From: Odobenus rosmarus divergens
Taxonomy: Eukaryota; Chordata; Mammalia; Carnivora; Odobenidae
Direction: 5' to 3'
DNA: 64,000 nt
NCBI RefSeq assembly: GCF_000321225.1
Contig: NW_004450396.1
Location: 3,552,824-3,616,823, forward strand
The notes beneath the pieces were generated by a model that saw only the letters and a program-made list of their open reading frames with translations, was not told the origin of the DNA and did not search any database. The translations under genes and the position numbers were made by a program. Numbering within the stretch: the first letter of the stretch is position 1; every line of letters begins with the position of its first letter. Below are positions 44,166 to 56,574 of the stretch, piece after piece.

Positions 44166-46045
44166 CTCTATCACCAAGCCTTGTCTTGCTCAGCTTACTC
44201 ACCTTCCCCGTGTGGTAGCATTCAAATAGCTGAAACAAACTTGGGAAATAGGCAAGAAGACACTGACTTCAGGGACTCTGCCAGGCTGGCTGTGTGGCCA
44301 AGGTAACAGGCAGGCCAGGATGCAGCAAGAGCTCAGAGCTGGAGGGGAAGTTTATAAAACAAATGTAGGAACATTAAGCCTGAGGGGGAGACAAGATCCT
44401 GGGGTGCAAGCCAAAGTTCAGACTTCAAGCTGCCTGGCTGCTTGGAGGGTGCCAGAGGTCAAGATCCTTCAGAGGCCAAGGTGGGGGTGTGGTCATGGGG
44501 TGGGGGTGGTGGTGATACAGTAGAGGGTGCTTTAAGAGCCAGAGATCCCAGCTGCCCTGACTCATGCACACGTGGAAGAATAAAGTCTGACGGGCCGGGC
44601 GTGTCCGAACTCAGGTCCAAGCTGGCCTGAGGAGTCAGGGCAAGAATGGAGCTCAGAGCCAGCCCCAGCAGGCCCTGCCCTAATGCCAGCGATGGCTGCC
44701 GGCCACCCGCACAGGGGCCCTGGGCATCATGCCTTGAGTTTGCAGAAAAGGATTAGTAGGTGGGCAGTAGGATTCTGCAAATGCTGGGGAAGGCAATGCC
44801 CTTTATGTCCTCAGAGAGCATCACTCGTTTTACCAGAGGCCAGAAGGGCACAACCACCCCAGAGTCCTTTACAGAGCTGTTAGCTGACAACTGTTAGTGC
44901 CAAAGGAGGTGTGGCACGTGATGTGCCAGGGGTGTGTGGGGTGCGGCCCCAGTGACTGCCAGGGCTTCTGGAGCTAAGTTCTGGATCGGCACTCTTTAAG
45001 GGGCAAGGTGTCTCTGGTGATGATGGGCTCACCACCTGGGCCGGCGGGCACACGCACATTAATGTGGATCGAGTCCTCAGACGGCCAAGGGTGCCCCACA
45101 GCCTCCCTCTCCTGGTGACCCTCCCCTGCTTCCTACCGAGAACTCTGGAATGGAAGAGACTGAGACACTGAGGGGGTGGAGAATGTGGCAGGGATCCTAA
45201 CTTTTTGCTTAAGGAAGCTCTCCACGGAGTACCCATCTGCCTTCAGGGAACTTTAAAACATAATTCACTTTAGTCTTTCAAAGGCGATGTTCATGACCAA
45301 ATCCTGCCACCAGCAATCTGTGTTGCGATGCCTTCCCCAGCAACAGCATTTTCCCGAAGACTTAGTTTCGGATGTTCTTTGTTACAGAATCTGTTAAAGA
45401 TGACAAAGAATCCAGAGAGCTACCCACCACATTTTATTTCCTTAGTGAGCACTTATGACATTTCTTGGGCTATTTAAATGTGTTCTCTGAGTCAGGTGAA
45501 GGAGATCGTCATAGTTAACCAACAAGTAATTCATGGGTACTTCACAATATCCTAAGCACTTAATCATACTTAAAATTGACTATTAACAAAGCTTATAAAC
45601 CATTTGCAGCTCTGAAAGTGAATTTCTCTGTCGGCTTAGAGATTATTAAGCCATTTAGATTTTACCACACAAATATTATTCATGCTTTAATTCCTGAGAA
45701 AAGAGATTCAGAAAATCAGGTTAATGCTCCGACGTCTTTCACTGAGTTTAGCAATTACTTACTCCATCTGGGAAGCCCTGAGCTCAGGTTAAACATTCCT
45801 CAAGTCATTCCCAAACTTCGTGAACATGAGTGACCACTTTTTAATTATTAAAGAAAAGAATGAGAACACAAATCAAAGACATTAAAGAATGTATGTTGGC
45901 ATTTAAGGCAAATAGGTTGTGTTTTTTTTTTTCAAGAATTAGTGACCTACAGGAAAATGAATCAAAAATCAAACTATTTCATTTTAGTGGTGTTTTATTT
46001 TTAAATAGGAGGATTAAAATAGATCACCTTCTCACCTTTTTTTTT
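44166..46045. other. Unassigned sequence, no recognisable gene
   Basis: About 1.9 kb. The part at 44270-45240 is GC-richer than its surroundings with moderate CpG (44580-44610, 44936-45080). Frames of 118 codons (44880-45236, minus) and smaller reflect composition. No exon recognised. Confidence 0.5.
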
Positions 46046-46797
46046 TACGTCCTGTACTTTTTTTTTTATTGGAAAATTTTTCAAAATTAAGGCAAAATTC
46101 ATGTATAATAAAATTTGGAGTCTTGTTCCAGGAGTTTTGACGAAGGCATACAGATGTGTAACCACCACCAAAATCCAGATTTAAAATAGTTTCATCTCCT
46201 CAAAAAATTTTCCTGTGCCCTTTTGTAGTCAACCCCTCCCCCACCCCCTGGCAGCCATTAGTTTTCTGTGCCTATAGTTTTCCCTTTCTTGAATGCCTTA
46301 TGAATCAAATCACCCTATGTAGTCATTTGAATCTGTTTTGGGGTAAAATACTCATTCAACAGTTGAAGGATATTTGGGTTGTTTCCAGTTTGGAGTAATT
46401 GTGAATAAAGTCACTACAAACACTCATGTATTAGTTCTTGTATAAACATAAGTTTTCATTTCTCTTGAGTGAATACTTAGGAATAGTATTGCTCGGTCAT
46501 ATGGAACCATACATTTATAAGAAATTGCCAAACTGTTATCTTTTCTATTTACTATTTTGCATTCCTACCAGCAATGTATAAGAGTTCCAGTTCTTTTATA
46601 TCCTTGTCTGTGCTGGGTATTATAATCATTTATTTAGATCTTCTTTGATATTTTTCATCAATGTTTTGTATTTTTCAGTATACAGATCTTTGCACTTACT
46701 CTGTTAGATTTATACCTGTATATTTCATGTTTTTAGTGTAATTGCAAATGGTAGTTTTATTAAATTTCAATTTCTAATTTATTGCTAGTTTATAGAG
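46046..46797 (-). mobile_element. L1M 3' UTR and ORF2 end, antisense
   Basis: Reverse order: accccctggcagccattagt, gttgtttccagtttggagta, gtgaataaagtcactacaaa, taggaatagtattgctcggt, ttgcattcctaccagcaatg, then ORF2 with an internal gap to gtatttttcagtatacagat. A possible TSD caccttctcacct occurs at about 46025 and 47232. Confidence 0.85.
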
Positions 46798-46807
46798 TGT
46801 TGATTTT

Positions 46808-47010
46808 TTTTTAAAGATTTATGTATTTTAGAGAGAGAGAGAGAGAGAACCAGCAGGAGCGGCAAAGGAAGGGAGAGAGAGAGAGACTCTCAAGTAGATT
46901 CCGTGCTGAGTGCAGAGCCCAACTCAGGACTCAGTCCCACAACCCATGAGATCACAACCTGAGCCAAAACTTAGAGTCAGACTCAACCAACTGCGCCACC
47001 CGGGCATCCC
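46808..47010 (-). mobile_element. CAN-SINE, older variant, in L1M
   Basis: Antisense copy with ctcaagtagattccgtgctg, a middle of the older subfamily. The TSD is imprecise: a ttgattttt-like word occurs on both sides (about 46800 and 47018). Confidence 0.9.
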
Positions 47011-47037
47011 TATGGTTTTGATTTTTGTATCTCACCT

Positions 47038-47231
47038 TTTTTTTAAAAAGATTTATTTATTTATTTTAGAGAGAGAGTGTGAGCGGGGTGTGGGGGGGCA
47101 GAGAGAGGGAGACAAGCAGACTCTCCACTGAGCAGGGAGCTGGACATGGGGCTTAATCCCAGGACCCTGAGATCATGACCTGAGCTGAAACCAAGAGTTG
47201 GTCGCTTAACGACTGAGCCACCCAGGCAACC
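47038..47231 (-). mobile_element. CAN-SINE
   Basis: Antisense copy 27 bp after the previous one. tctcacct on both sides (47030-47037 and 47237-47244) is a partial TSD. G-rich centre (gtgtgggggggcagagag). Confidence 0.9.
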
Positions 47232-47451
47232 CACCTTCTCACCTGTTTTTAAAATAAAAGACTGAAGGGTAGAATTCATTTAATAAATGTAGCAATATAT
47301 TAAAAGCCTTCAATATGATAGTGAGGAACAGGTAAACAAAAAATAAAAGAGGATCAAGGGGAACAAGGACAGAAAATGAATGCTATCGATGCTTCCTTAA
47401 GATATGACTAATACTGTTTTTCAAAAATAAGCAACGCTTTGCGCAAGGAAA

Positions 47452-47692
47452 AGTTGGCAAACTTTTTCTGTAAAGGGCCAGATAGTAACTATTTTGTGTT
47501 TTATGGACCACATACGTTCTCTGTTTCATATTGGGGTAACTTTCTTTCTCTTTCTTCCTTTCTTTCTTTCTCTCTTTCTTTTTTTAAACAATCCTTTGAA
47601 AATGTTTAAAACATTCTTTGCTCATACTTATACAAGAACAGACAGTGGGCTAAATTTGACTCACAGTTGGTATAGTTTGCTGACTCCTGCTC
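47452..47692 (+). mobile_element. hAT MITE with internal CT microsatellite
   Basis: Starts gttggcaaactttttctgta, then aagggccagatagtaactat, and ends gtatagtttgctgactcctg: the family whose ends read CAGGGGTC.GCAAACT. The centre carries a (CTTT)n tract (47519-47586), which is not part of the usual element. A related copy lies at 59773. Confidence 0.8.
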
Positions 47693-48600
47693 TAGATTTC
47701 AGAGTAGGACAAATGTTGGCCAGAATCTTATGTAAAATTAAAAATATATATAAAATAAATAATCTAATAATATAATAAAACAACAATATTTTATACAAAA
47801 TAGTAAGTAGTGATTTCATAGAAAATTGGCAAATAAAAGAGTTCTTGATGTGGAGACTTTCTATTTTTAATGGAGAAAGGTATACGGTTCCTTCTTAGAA
47901 AAATGGAAATCAATGTGTAAAATTTCACTTTCCCCCCCCAAAAAAGGATCTTCTTTCAAGGAGTGGCTTTCCATCCGGTGACCTTTCAATAGGCCAGCTC
48001 TGAGGGCTTTGAAAACCTTGTGTATTTCCAATGAAATCACCCCTGAGCACCTCCTCTGCAGGCAGGGTACTTCCTACTGCTTCAGACAAAGCTTTCTAAT
48101 CTGAAGCATTGGTTTCCTAAATTGGACTCTGAGGGCACACTCTAGAGGTCACTCAAGTTCTCTACAAAATAGTTAAGTTTTTGTGTTTTCATACCTAAAG
48201 ATAATAAAAATAATTCATCATTTGGACGGTCACTGTCAAAATGAGAATGGTCACAAGAATCCAGGGCCCACTGAATTCAAGAGTTCTGGCTAATAGGAAT
48301 GTGAGTAAAGAATAGTGATATCATAGCATCCTGAATATAGGATGGTTTTGCTGCAGTTAGGTTAAAACAAAAAGTCACAGATGAGGATGGCCATCAGACA
48401 GCTTAATAGTAGTACTATGGGCATATCAAGCCGAAAGAGCTCTGCTGTAGTAGTGGGAGCTGCAGGCTGGCTGCTAGCAGTGGTTTAACTTCTGCAAAGC
48501 CACGTCATTGATCCTGTTCAACTAGCCTAGTTAACTTGGATTTTATTGGATTTGGTTAATGCAGTTAGTTTACAAATTAATTTTAGTTTTTCCCTTATAT
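47693..48600. other. Unassigned sequence
   Basis: No repeat or exon recognised in about 0.9 kb. Confidence 0.5.
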
Positions 48601-48617
48601 AAGAAATAGAACCATAG

Positions 48618-48802
48618 GGGCGCCTGGGTGGCTCAGTTGGTTAAGCGTCTGCCTTCCACTCAGGTCATGATCCCAGGGTCCTGGGATGGAGCCCCATGTC
48701 GGGCTCCTTGCTCAGCACAGAGTCTGTTTCTCCCTCTCCTTCTGCTGCTCCCCCTGCTTGTGCTCTCTCTCTCAAATAAATAAATAAAATCTTTTTTAAA
48801 AA
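48618..48802 (+). mobile_element. CAN-SINE
   Basis: Sense copy starting gggcgcctgggtggctcagt. TSD 17 bp with two mismatches: aagaaatagaaccatag (48601-48617) and aagaaatataactatag (48803-48819). Confidence 0.95.
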
Positions 48803-48936
48803 AAGAAATATAACTATAGTAATAAAACCAGGTCAGCACCTCAGATCTGTGAGGATATCTGTTCTTTGAAGGACACTTTTTAGTGAAAAGCATTCATCAA
48901 TATTGAACCAAAAGCTACAGGTCGATTTTCTTTTAA

Positions 48937-49013
48937 TGCATATATATACACACACACTATATATATGTATATATATATTCAAAATCTTAATACATATATA
49001 TATATATACAAAA
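48937..49013. repeat. (TA)n/(CA)n compound microsatellite with short duplication
   Basis: Alternating TATA and ACAC runs. The word caaaatcttaat, preceded by a TA run, occurs twice (aaaatcttaat at about 48981 and 49010), which suggests a local duplication. Confidence 0.85.
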
Positions 49014-49019
49014 ATCTTA

Positions 49020-49790
49020 ATGATGAAGTTATTTTAAATCAGAGATAATAACCTATTTTGAGTAATATTTGACAAAACAAATTTTGGAAGCTCAATAATT
49101 CAGATCAGTCATTGTTGAAACTTATTGTAATTAATAGAATTTGGCTGAAACTGAGCTGAAACTGAAGCTACCACTCTCACCCAAATATAATCTTCCTCAT
49201 ACTATCAAATGTTCTGAAGAAATGGTGAGCACTTACTTGTTGCATGACTTTTCAAAATTTAGCTTTGTTTTTGTTATCTGAATACTGTATGTGACTGTAA
49301 CAGTGCAAACAAGATGTTTGTTTAATTCCTAGTCCCTTTATAACTGAATCCAGAGGCATTAAAGAATACATGTATTTTCAGAATATGAATGTCTCTCACT
49401 TGATTCAAATTAGAGGACTTATTTTGCACTTTTAATGGTTACACGTGTTTATGCAATTATTGTCTTAGTTTAAATATAACCTAGTAGCTGACTCTGCATT
49501 AATATGCTATGTGGGATTCCTAGCTAAAATATCAGTATACCGGAAAGTATTTTGCATATGCGGATCTCTAGTTTACTTTTCAAACATGTAAACTGCGACT
49601 TTGATTTCAACTTTAAAACAGAAATTTCCTTTGGGCATTTCTGAATTTTTTTGTGTCTGTTTTTTGGTTTTTGGGGGTGTTCTTTTGGTTGTTGGTTTTT
49701 GTTTGTTTTTTTTTTGCATTGAAAACAAAAAATATGGTCCCTCTTTAGAGTTACCTACCTTTTTTAAGAAGAGACAGGGGTAAAGGCAGT
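49020..49790. other. Unassigned sequence
   Basis: AT-rich, with a G/T-rich stretch at 49650-49720. No repeat or exon recognised. Confidence 0.5.
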
Positions 49791-49798
49791 AATTCATA

Positions 49799-51226
49799 CT
49801 GTTTGGTTTCAAACTGCCTTTTTACTTTTAAAAATTATTGAGGAACCCAAAGAGCTTTTGTTTATGTGGATAATGTCCATTACTGTTTACCATCTTAGAA
49901 ATTAAAACTGAGCAATTTAAAAGTTATTTATTAATGCATTTAAAATAATGTTAAACTTATTACCTATTAACGTAATATATTTCCGGAGAAGTAATTATTT
50001 TTTCTGAAATGGAAATAATTAAGGAGAAGCATAACTTTATTTTACATTTTTTTCTAGATCTTTTTAATGTCTGGCTTAAAAGAAAATAGATGGATTTTCA
50101 TATCTGCTTTTGCATTCAATTCATTGCTTTATGTTGTTTTGGTTAAAGTATATGAAGAAAATATGACTTCACACAGACATATGTTTGGAAAAGGGAAGAA
50201 TATTTTAATATCTTTTTCAGATAATTATGGATATTCTTCTTTGATACTATATCAAAACTCAACAAGAAGTAGTTCCTTAAGGGTTAGTTGCAACATGAAG
50301 TCAGAAATTATATTAATGAAATTTGCATAGCTACATTAAAATTCGCTCATCTAAAAAACACTCATTCATGTATCTTGCACCTTAAACAAACATTTTACTC
50401 ATGGCATTTGTAATATTAAGTATTGGTCATCTGGAAAACTTGGTTCAAGAGATATGCAGATCTTATAAATGATTATGAATGTCTTTATATGGTATCAAGA
50501 AAATGACATCTGTTAACATCATCACCAATCTCAGCAGAACAAAAAAAAAGATGTGAGTTTTGGAAAGCTGTCAAGCTCAAAATGGCAGCTACAAATTTTG
50601 CTAAATTCTAATTTTCACTTGAAAGTTCAAATTTTACCATTCACAACAAATACTGCCAAGTCTTTTTTTGAAATGACAGACATACTTTGTTCATTTTCGA
50701 GAAAATGTCTGCCAGATGCCCAAGTCTGAAGAACCACAGTTTGTCTGTCAGTTGTTCTTTCAAGTACAGATAGTGTTCCATTTAAAAACTGGCTAGTTCA
50801 GCCTGCAAGTAGTCATCTCCCAGGGGCCTTTCCTTGAGACTATTCACACGGCAGTGGGCAGCGTTAGTGCCTTCGCGTACTCTTGTCTTGGACAGAACAT
50901 GGTCTCCAAGGTGGAGCTTTAATAAAATGAATAACGTTTATTGCTTCATCTAGGACTTTCTTAAATAAGACTGGTTTTTTTTTTTCTGTATTAAATATGA
51001 GTGGATGGCAGTACATGGATGCTGCCACAACAGATGGTACAGTTTGTCTCCACCGCTCTGCATCAGGCAAAGGTACCCACCACGGCCTTTGCACCAGCTT
51101 CAGTGCAAATGTCCAACAGTGAGAAAAGCAGATCCTAATGTGTGAAAATACTGTTGACGTCCTAGACCTTCTAGTAGGATCTTGGTGACTTCTAGGGGTC
51201 TGTAGACCATACTTGGAGAACTGCTG
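49799..51226 (-). mobile_element. hAT-Charlie DNA transposon with transposase remnant
   Basis: Both ends are visible: the left end at about 49799 resembles cagtggttctcaaact in decayed form (ctgtttggtttcaaac), and the right end is cttggagaactgctg. Left side: attgaggaacccaaagagct and tttgtttatgtgg. On the minus strand, 50060-50330 encodes a broken C-terminal hAT dimerisation-like part of a transposase (matching words such as cttcccttttccaaacatat and tgtgtgaagtcatattttct), and 50520-50720 more internal coding sequence. Right side: tcttggtgacttctaggggt and ctgtagaccatacttggaga. The copy is about 1.4 kb, much shorter than an autonomous element, so it is internally deleted. Stops and frameshifts make it inactive. 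The expected 8-bp TSD does not match. Confidence 0.75.
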
Positions 51227-51374
51227 CCTTCTACCATAGGGAAAGAAAAATTACAAATTAGGAAGGAGAAGAAATAAAATGTAGGAAATATTGAAGTACT
51301 GAGAACTCTTGAAATTCCATTCTTCCCAGATATTTCTTCAAACACCTGAAATGTCTTTGTTTCTAGACACTTCG

Positions 51375-51885
51375 TTAATTCATTCAGGCAACGGACATTA
51401 ACTGAGAGCTTTCTGTGTCCTGGCCCTGAACTATGTTTTGGGGACACAGAGATGAATCAGAGTTCCCTGACTGGAAGTAAACTACAGTCTAGAAGGGCTA
51501 AATGTGGTAAGTAAACAAATGTGTACAAAAGGGTGTTACTGGTTCTACAGTAAAAGTATAACATAAGAAAACGAGTGGACAACTCAACCTGAGGGTGATG
51601 AGTATAAGTTTTGTACAAGTGGTGCAAGGTGAATTTCATAGGTGTAGGCATTCATTGGACCAACATGGGAGAGACACTGCATGCGCAGTGGGCTGGGAGG
51701 GGGAAGCTGAGGGGGAAAGGCAGTGAGGCTGGAGTGGTAGAAGCTACAGGTCATGGAGGGCTCATGAGCCATTTGCAGCAATTAGTGCCCTATTCTGTGA
51801 ACACCCAGGAGCCACAAACAGGTAGAGGAATAATGAGATTACAGTTGAAGTTTAGAAAGATTACTTGAAACGCAAACGATATACC
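51375..51885 (-). mobile_element. L2 3' region, antisense
   Basis: Opens ttaattcattcaggcaacgg, then tgtgtcctggccctgaacta, gttttggggacacagagatg, agtctagaagggctaaatgt, and later coding-side sequence (gaagctacaggtcatggagg; gaagtttagaaagattac). Confidence 0.85.
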
Positions 51886-52197
51886 AGAGAAAAGACAAGA
51901 ATGTCTTACAAGACTATTGCTGCCTTTCAAATGATCCAAGTCTAGATGGCCCAAGCCTGCTTTCCTTTGGCTGTTTTCCTGCAGAATTCTTCAGGCAGAA
52001 AGCAAGACCAAACTCCATGCTTGCAATGACCTCAAACACAGGAGACACATGTCAAGCTCTCCTAAGGACTCTCTTGCCCTGCTCCACCTTGGTGATGGAG
52101 CTTCTGCAGCTCAACAAATACCAACCTGCTATGGAGTTGCTTGCTTGTCCCTCCTTACTAAAGGTCCCCTCCCCACTCTAATCCTTATCAGGTATTG
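51886..52197. other. Unassigned sequence
   Basis: No repeat or exon recognised. Confidence 0.5.
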
Positions 52198-52470
52198 TGG
52201 TGGTTAATTTTAAGTGTCAATTTGGAGGGTGTTTTGGATGAGATTAACATTTAAATTGGTGAACTTTGAATAAGCCCATTGCCCTTCATAATGTAAGTAG
52301 GCTGCATCTAATCAGCTGAAAGCCCAAATAGAACAAAAAATGCCAGTCTCCCTGAGCAAGGGGAATTCTCCAGAAGACTGCCTCCAAACTTCATGTGCAC
52401 CATCAGCTTTCCTGAGTCTCCAGCCTGCTAGCCCCCCACCAGAGAACATTAGCTAATACACCTATTATCT
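52198..52470 (+). mobile_element. MLT1-type LTR (MaLR, ERVL-related), solo fragment
   Basis: tgtggtggttaattttaagt (start), gtgtcaatttggagg, gagattaacatttaaattgg, gccctccataatg-like gcccttcataatgtaagtag, ctgcatctaatcagctgaaa and ctgagtctccagcctgctag follow MLT1A/B order. LTR only: no gag/pol/env sequence is associated with it. The 3' end is decayed. Confidence 0.85.
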
Positions 52471-53269
52471 TGGGAGTTCCCTGTACTTGGTGTGGGTTCC
52501 TTGATGGAACAACAGTACCTCCTATTAGGCCAGGAAATTTTCCTCTGACACCTTAATCCAAATGTGGCTGTTCAGTTAGTTCAGCTTTCTTTCAGTATTT
52601 CTAACATGGATTTACCCAGCATGTCTCCTTAGAATGTGAGTGTACTTATTTCTTATTTTTCTCATCATTGGATTTTAAGTTAAACTAAAACAACCGGAAA
52701 AGTTCCATTTACTAAAACTTTATATAACCTGACACCTTATATAGAAAAATAAAAAAGACGCAGATGAGATATTTTAGGTAATTGTTTATGTCGGCTCTTT
52801 GGTTGCAAAGAAGAGAGAGATTTACTTCTTCTACCCCAAGAAATTGGGACAGAGTATCATACTCTGTGGAACGACACATGTGGAAGTAAGGAAAACAGGA
52901 ATCTTGACCAGCTTTCTTCTTCAAACATTTAGAACCTAAACCAGAGTCCAAAAGAAGCCTCACAACCAAGAATCACAAGAACAGAAGTTTCCCTCGAAGA
53001 CTAGAACATAGTTTATGTTCTGAAAAGTGAGTCAGGATTCTACATGGTTCTAATGACTAGATTTGCCTTCTCTCAAGTATTCTCTCTGTGTAGCTGTATT
53101 CTACTACCATCTAGCTTATTTTCACAAAATAACTCTTGTTCAACGTCTCAAGAGAGAGCATCAGTTGTCTTAATTAGTCATCACCATTCTTAGAGGGCAG
53201 AGCTTTTGCTGTCAGACCACTGCAGAGGCTGTTGGTCTGACTAGATTGGCTGCCTTTGGGTTAGGCAGA
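52471..53269. other. Unassigned sequence
   Basis: No repeat or exon recognised. An 85-codon minus frame (52712-52969) is unremarkable. Confidence 0.5.
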
Positions 53270-53280
53270 TACCCTGTTCC

Positions 53281-53297
53281 AATTTTTTTTTAAGATT

Positions 53298-53336
<39 letters not shown>

Positions 53337-53513
53337 TTATTTATTTAGAGAGAACAGGGGGAGGAAAAGAGGAAGAGGGAGAGAGAGAATCTCAAGCAGA
53401 CTCCGCACTGAGCGTGGAGCCTGATGCGGGGCTCCATCTCACAACACTGAGATCATGACATAAGCCTAAGTCAAGAGTCCTGTACATAACTAACTGAGCC
53501 ACCCAGGCACCCC
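53281..53513 (-). mobile_element. CAN-SINE with expanded (ATTT)n tail
   Basis: Antisense copy, longest of the set because the tail repeat has grown to about eleven TTTA units (53300-53347). TSD about 11 bp with two mismatches (accctgttcca 53270-53280 and accctagtcca 53514-53524). Likely length-polymorphic. Confidence 0.92.
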
Positions 53514-53524
53514 CACCCTAGTCC

Positions 53525-54944
53525 AGTTGTCTGTGGGTAGCAGGCTGATGTGGAGGAAAACATGGCCACTTATGCCTGCAGAACTTCCTAGAGTAACTTC
53601 CTCAGCAAGTGCTGTGGATTTAGTGGTTTCCCTCTGAAGAGACTATAGGCATGGCATGGCAGCCATGTTAAGGTCTGGTGTGTTCTGTAAATTGATCATT
53701 TTAATAGATGGGCAGTCGACTTCAGGGAACCTTAGGCAAAAGGATGAGGAAGCCCTCTACCTCCTCTTTGGGGAATTGTTTCTCTTTTCATGCTTTATTT
53801 CTCTCCTCCATTCTACTCTGTCCTTTTCCTCATGTTCAGTGCCCTGAGCAGAGTTCCAGATGCCATTGCCACACCCTCACTATCCTGGCTTCACAGCACA
53901 CCTCTTGTCTTCCTTTTCATTTTTTTTACCCAGAATCCTGCTTTCTGTGATGCTAATCAATGAATGGCTAACTAATCCATGAAAATGTTATCAACTAGAG
54001 CTAATGAGAGCATGAGGTAGATACTTCTAAAACAGGGGGCAGGCCAATGCAAGAGTTGAAGACCAGGAAATCTCCAATGGGGGTGTGGTGCTGGGCAGTG
54101 TGAAAAAGAGCTACCCATAATACCATATAAATAGCCCCTTTGTCCACCTACATGTCGAGTATGCCCAGATTGGGCACAATGGAACCTAAGAAGAAGTTAG
54201 CAAAGAACTGTAAAATCATTTGTGTTCTTATTCTTGAAGTAACGAGACAACTAGTAACTTCATCATTCATTATAAGGCACTCATTAAGTCAATTATTGAC
54301 TTGTTCTAATATATTACTACATATCCAAAAACAATTCAATGGATACCTCACTTTTAGATCCATTATTTTCCCTTCTCACCTATTGTAAATTATGTGAAAT
54401 TAAGATAAAGAATTGTTTCATTGATCTGGCACTTAAAAGAAACATTCAGTGAAATGCTAAAACTCTAACGGAAAGAAGACTAATTATTTGACAGTAGACC
54501 ATTATATTTCAGATGCATATATTGTATGTGTACAGTAGATAACCCAATAGTGGTGTTGAAAATTAGTATGATAGTTATTAATAATTTAGATCTTTACATA
54601 CTTGTCTGTAAGATCTGAAATTACTGTAAACAAATAAGAGTTCATTCTCTGTGTCCTTTGCAGAATTTGAGAGTGATCAAGGGGGAATAATTATGTGTGT
54701 GACAAAGGAGGAGGCTGTTTTGCCACCACACACAGCTTTACCAAGTTTTCTTCAGGTTCCCATCACCTTCATAGTATTCAGGGAAACTCAAAAGGAAAAG
54801 AACATCAACTATTAATGAACCCCTCAATGCCTTGTGCTTTCTGTGAGGAGATTATAGATTCTCTCATCAAGAATTGTAAACTTTTCATCTACTTTTTAAT
54901 TTAAAACAAGAGGTAGATTCTTATGTAATAATTGTATTATACAA
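53525..54944. other. Unassigned sequence, no recognisable gene
   Basis: About 1.4 kb with no repeat or exon recognised. Frames of 63-82 codons carry no known domain. Confidence 0.5.
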
Positions 54945-55125
54945 GTTTGGGTTTGAATTTCACATTTACCAGCCATGGAGAAGTTCTTACAACCTCTCTG
55001 ACCTTGGTTTCTTCACATGTCAGATTGGGAGAATACTTGTCTGGTATGGTTGATATGGGATGAGAGATAATAGTGTCTGTCAAGTGCCGGGCACATGGCA
55101 AGCACTCTTGGTATTGTTATTTGGA
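54945..55125 (+). mobile_element. MIR SINE, sense
   Basis: gggtttgaatttcacattta, cttacaacctctctgacctt, ggtttcttcacatgtcagat, atagtgtctgtcaagtgccg and ggcacatggcaagcactctt follow MIR order. Confidence 0.88.
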
Positions 55126-56255
55126 GAAGTGATATGGTAAACTGTTTACATTTAAAAGATATTCACATTCTCTAAGTTTGATGTTGCTTGAAAACCTTCT
55201 TTCCTGCCTAGTGGCCGACTTTCCCTTTTCTTATTGTTTTAAGAATATTTCTCCATTTGGCCCATTGTAGATAGTAACAATTGTTTAGTTGTTCCATCAG
55301 AAGAGAGAAGCCTCCCTGGAGCCTGGCTGACAGAGCTCCCTGTCTGATCTGTCTAACAGCTTTGGAGCTGGAGACAAAGCACAGGGCTCTCACTTCCTCC
55401 TCTAGGAAGAGAACAGTGTCCCCAACCAAAATAGATCCTCATAGTCTTGCAAACACCGCCCAGAATAAATACAAAGGAAATGAGGGCAAAAATCTACTGT
55501 GGGGGATATTGAGACAGAATTCTTCCCAAAATAAAGTTTTTCAAAGCTTGCAGGAAGCAGTAATGGGTATTACAACACATGAATCATTGTTGTGCCAATT
55601 CCAGATTATAGATTAGTAATATGCTATGTGCAGAATGGTTCTATTTTTATTGCTTGAACATAGATATATATATTACATCTAGAGAAATATGCTGATGTAG
55701 CTGCATTTACAAACAAGGATGGCCTAGTCAAATATCATAAGTATCGACTCACCCATGGAGTTCAATATAAAATTAGTTAAGATCTTTGCATTAAAAAGAA
55801 TTATAAACTTGAACTTTCCCTTGTCCTTAATGAAGCTTGAAATAAAAACCATGTGATTCTTTCTATATCTTTATATATTTTCAGATTAAAGCTGGATGCA
55901 AATTAGTAAAGGTCAGGGTGGGGGGAGAAGAGACACCGATGATAAATGTTGCACTATAAGAATAGTTAAGTATTTAACTTTTCAGTTAAATTATTGTTAA
56001 ACTCAATTGTTTCTATTTAAATAAAATAATGATCTTTATCAGTCATGAATCTGCTAGCTTTCTTTCCCTAATTGGCTAATTTTCCTATTGTCTGGACCTT
56101 GGACAATATCTAAAGCTGAAAAAAATGCTAATTTTAGTACAAATTCAAGGTCAATTCATTTGACGAAATTTGAATGATGTCAGATCATGTAAGTTTTCGA
56201 CATAAAGAACTTCATTTGCCTAAAAAAGTTGCATTTCTTTATTCATGAAAAGAAC
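55126..56255. other. Unassigned sequence, no recognisable gene
   Basis: Contains a 111-codon plus frame (55281-55616) and an overlapping 73-codon minus frame. Neither is recognised. No repeat seen. Confidence 0.5.
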
Positions 56256-56261
56256 AATTTA

Positions 56262-56463
56262 GGGCACCTGGGTGGCTCAGTTGGTTAAGCCTCTGTCTTT
56301 GGCTCAGGTCATGATCCCAGGGTCCTGGGATCGAGTCCCACGTCAGGCTCTCTGCTCAGAGGGGAGTCTGCTTCTCTGCCCCTCCCCTGGCTTGTGCTCA
56401 CTGGCTCCCTCTCTTTCTCTCTCTCACTCTCTCTCTCAAATAAATAATTAAAATCTTTAAAAA
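56262..56463 (+). mobile_element. CAN-SINE
   Basis: Sense copy gggcacctgggtggctcagt … ctctctctcaaataaataat. Only a short aattta word flanks it on both sides (56256-56261 and 56464-56469). The centre lacks a few bases (tctctgcccctcccctgg). Confidence 0.93.
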
Positions 56464-56574
56464 AATTTATAAGAAGTAACATCATGGCCTACTGTGATAT
56501 TATTAAATATCTGGAGAAGAGAAATGTCTAATGAACTTTATAGTTCTGTTTCAGAAGTGGGGGGAAGTAGTTCA

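Noticed and set aside
44880..45236. 118-codon minus frame in GC-rich DNA
   Set aside because: Low-complexity Pro/Ser/Arg composition and no recognised domain; expected from local GC content.
52198..52470. Endogenous retrovirus with genes
   Set aside because: Only an LTR of MLT1 type is seen here, and likewise at 63475-63873; no internal retroviral coding sequence is present next to either.
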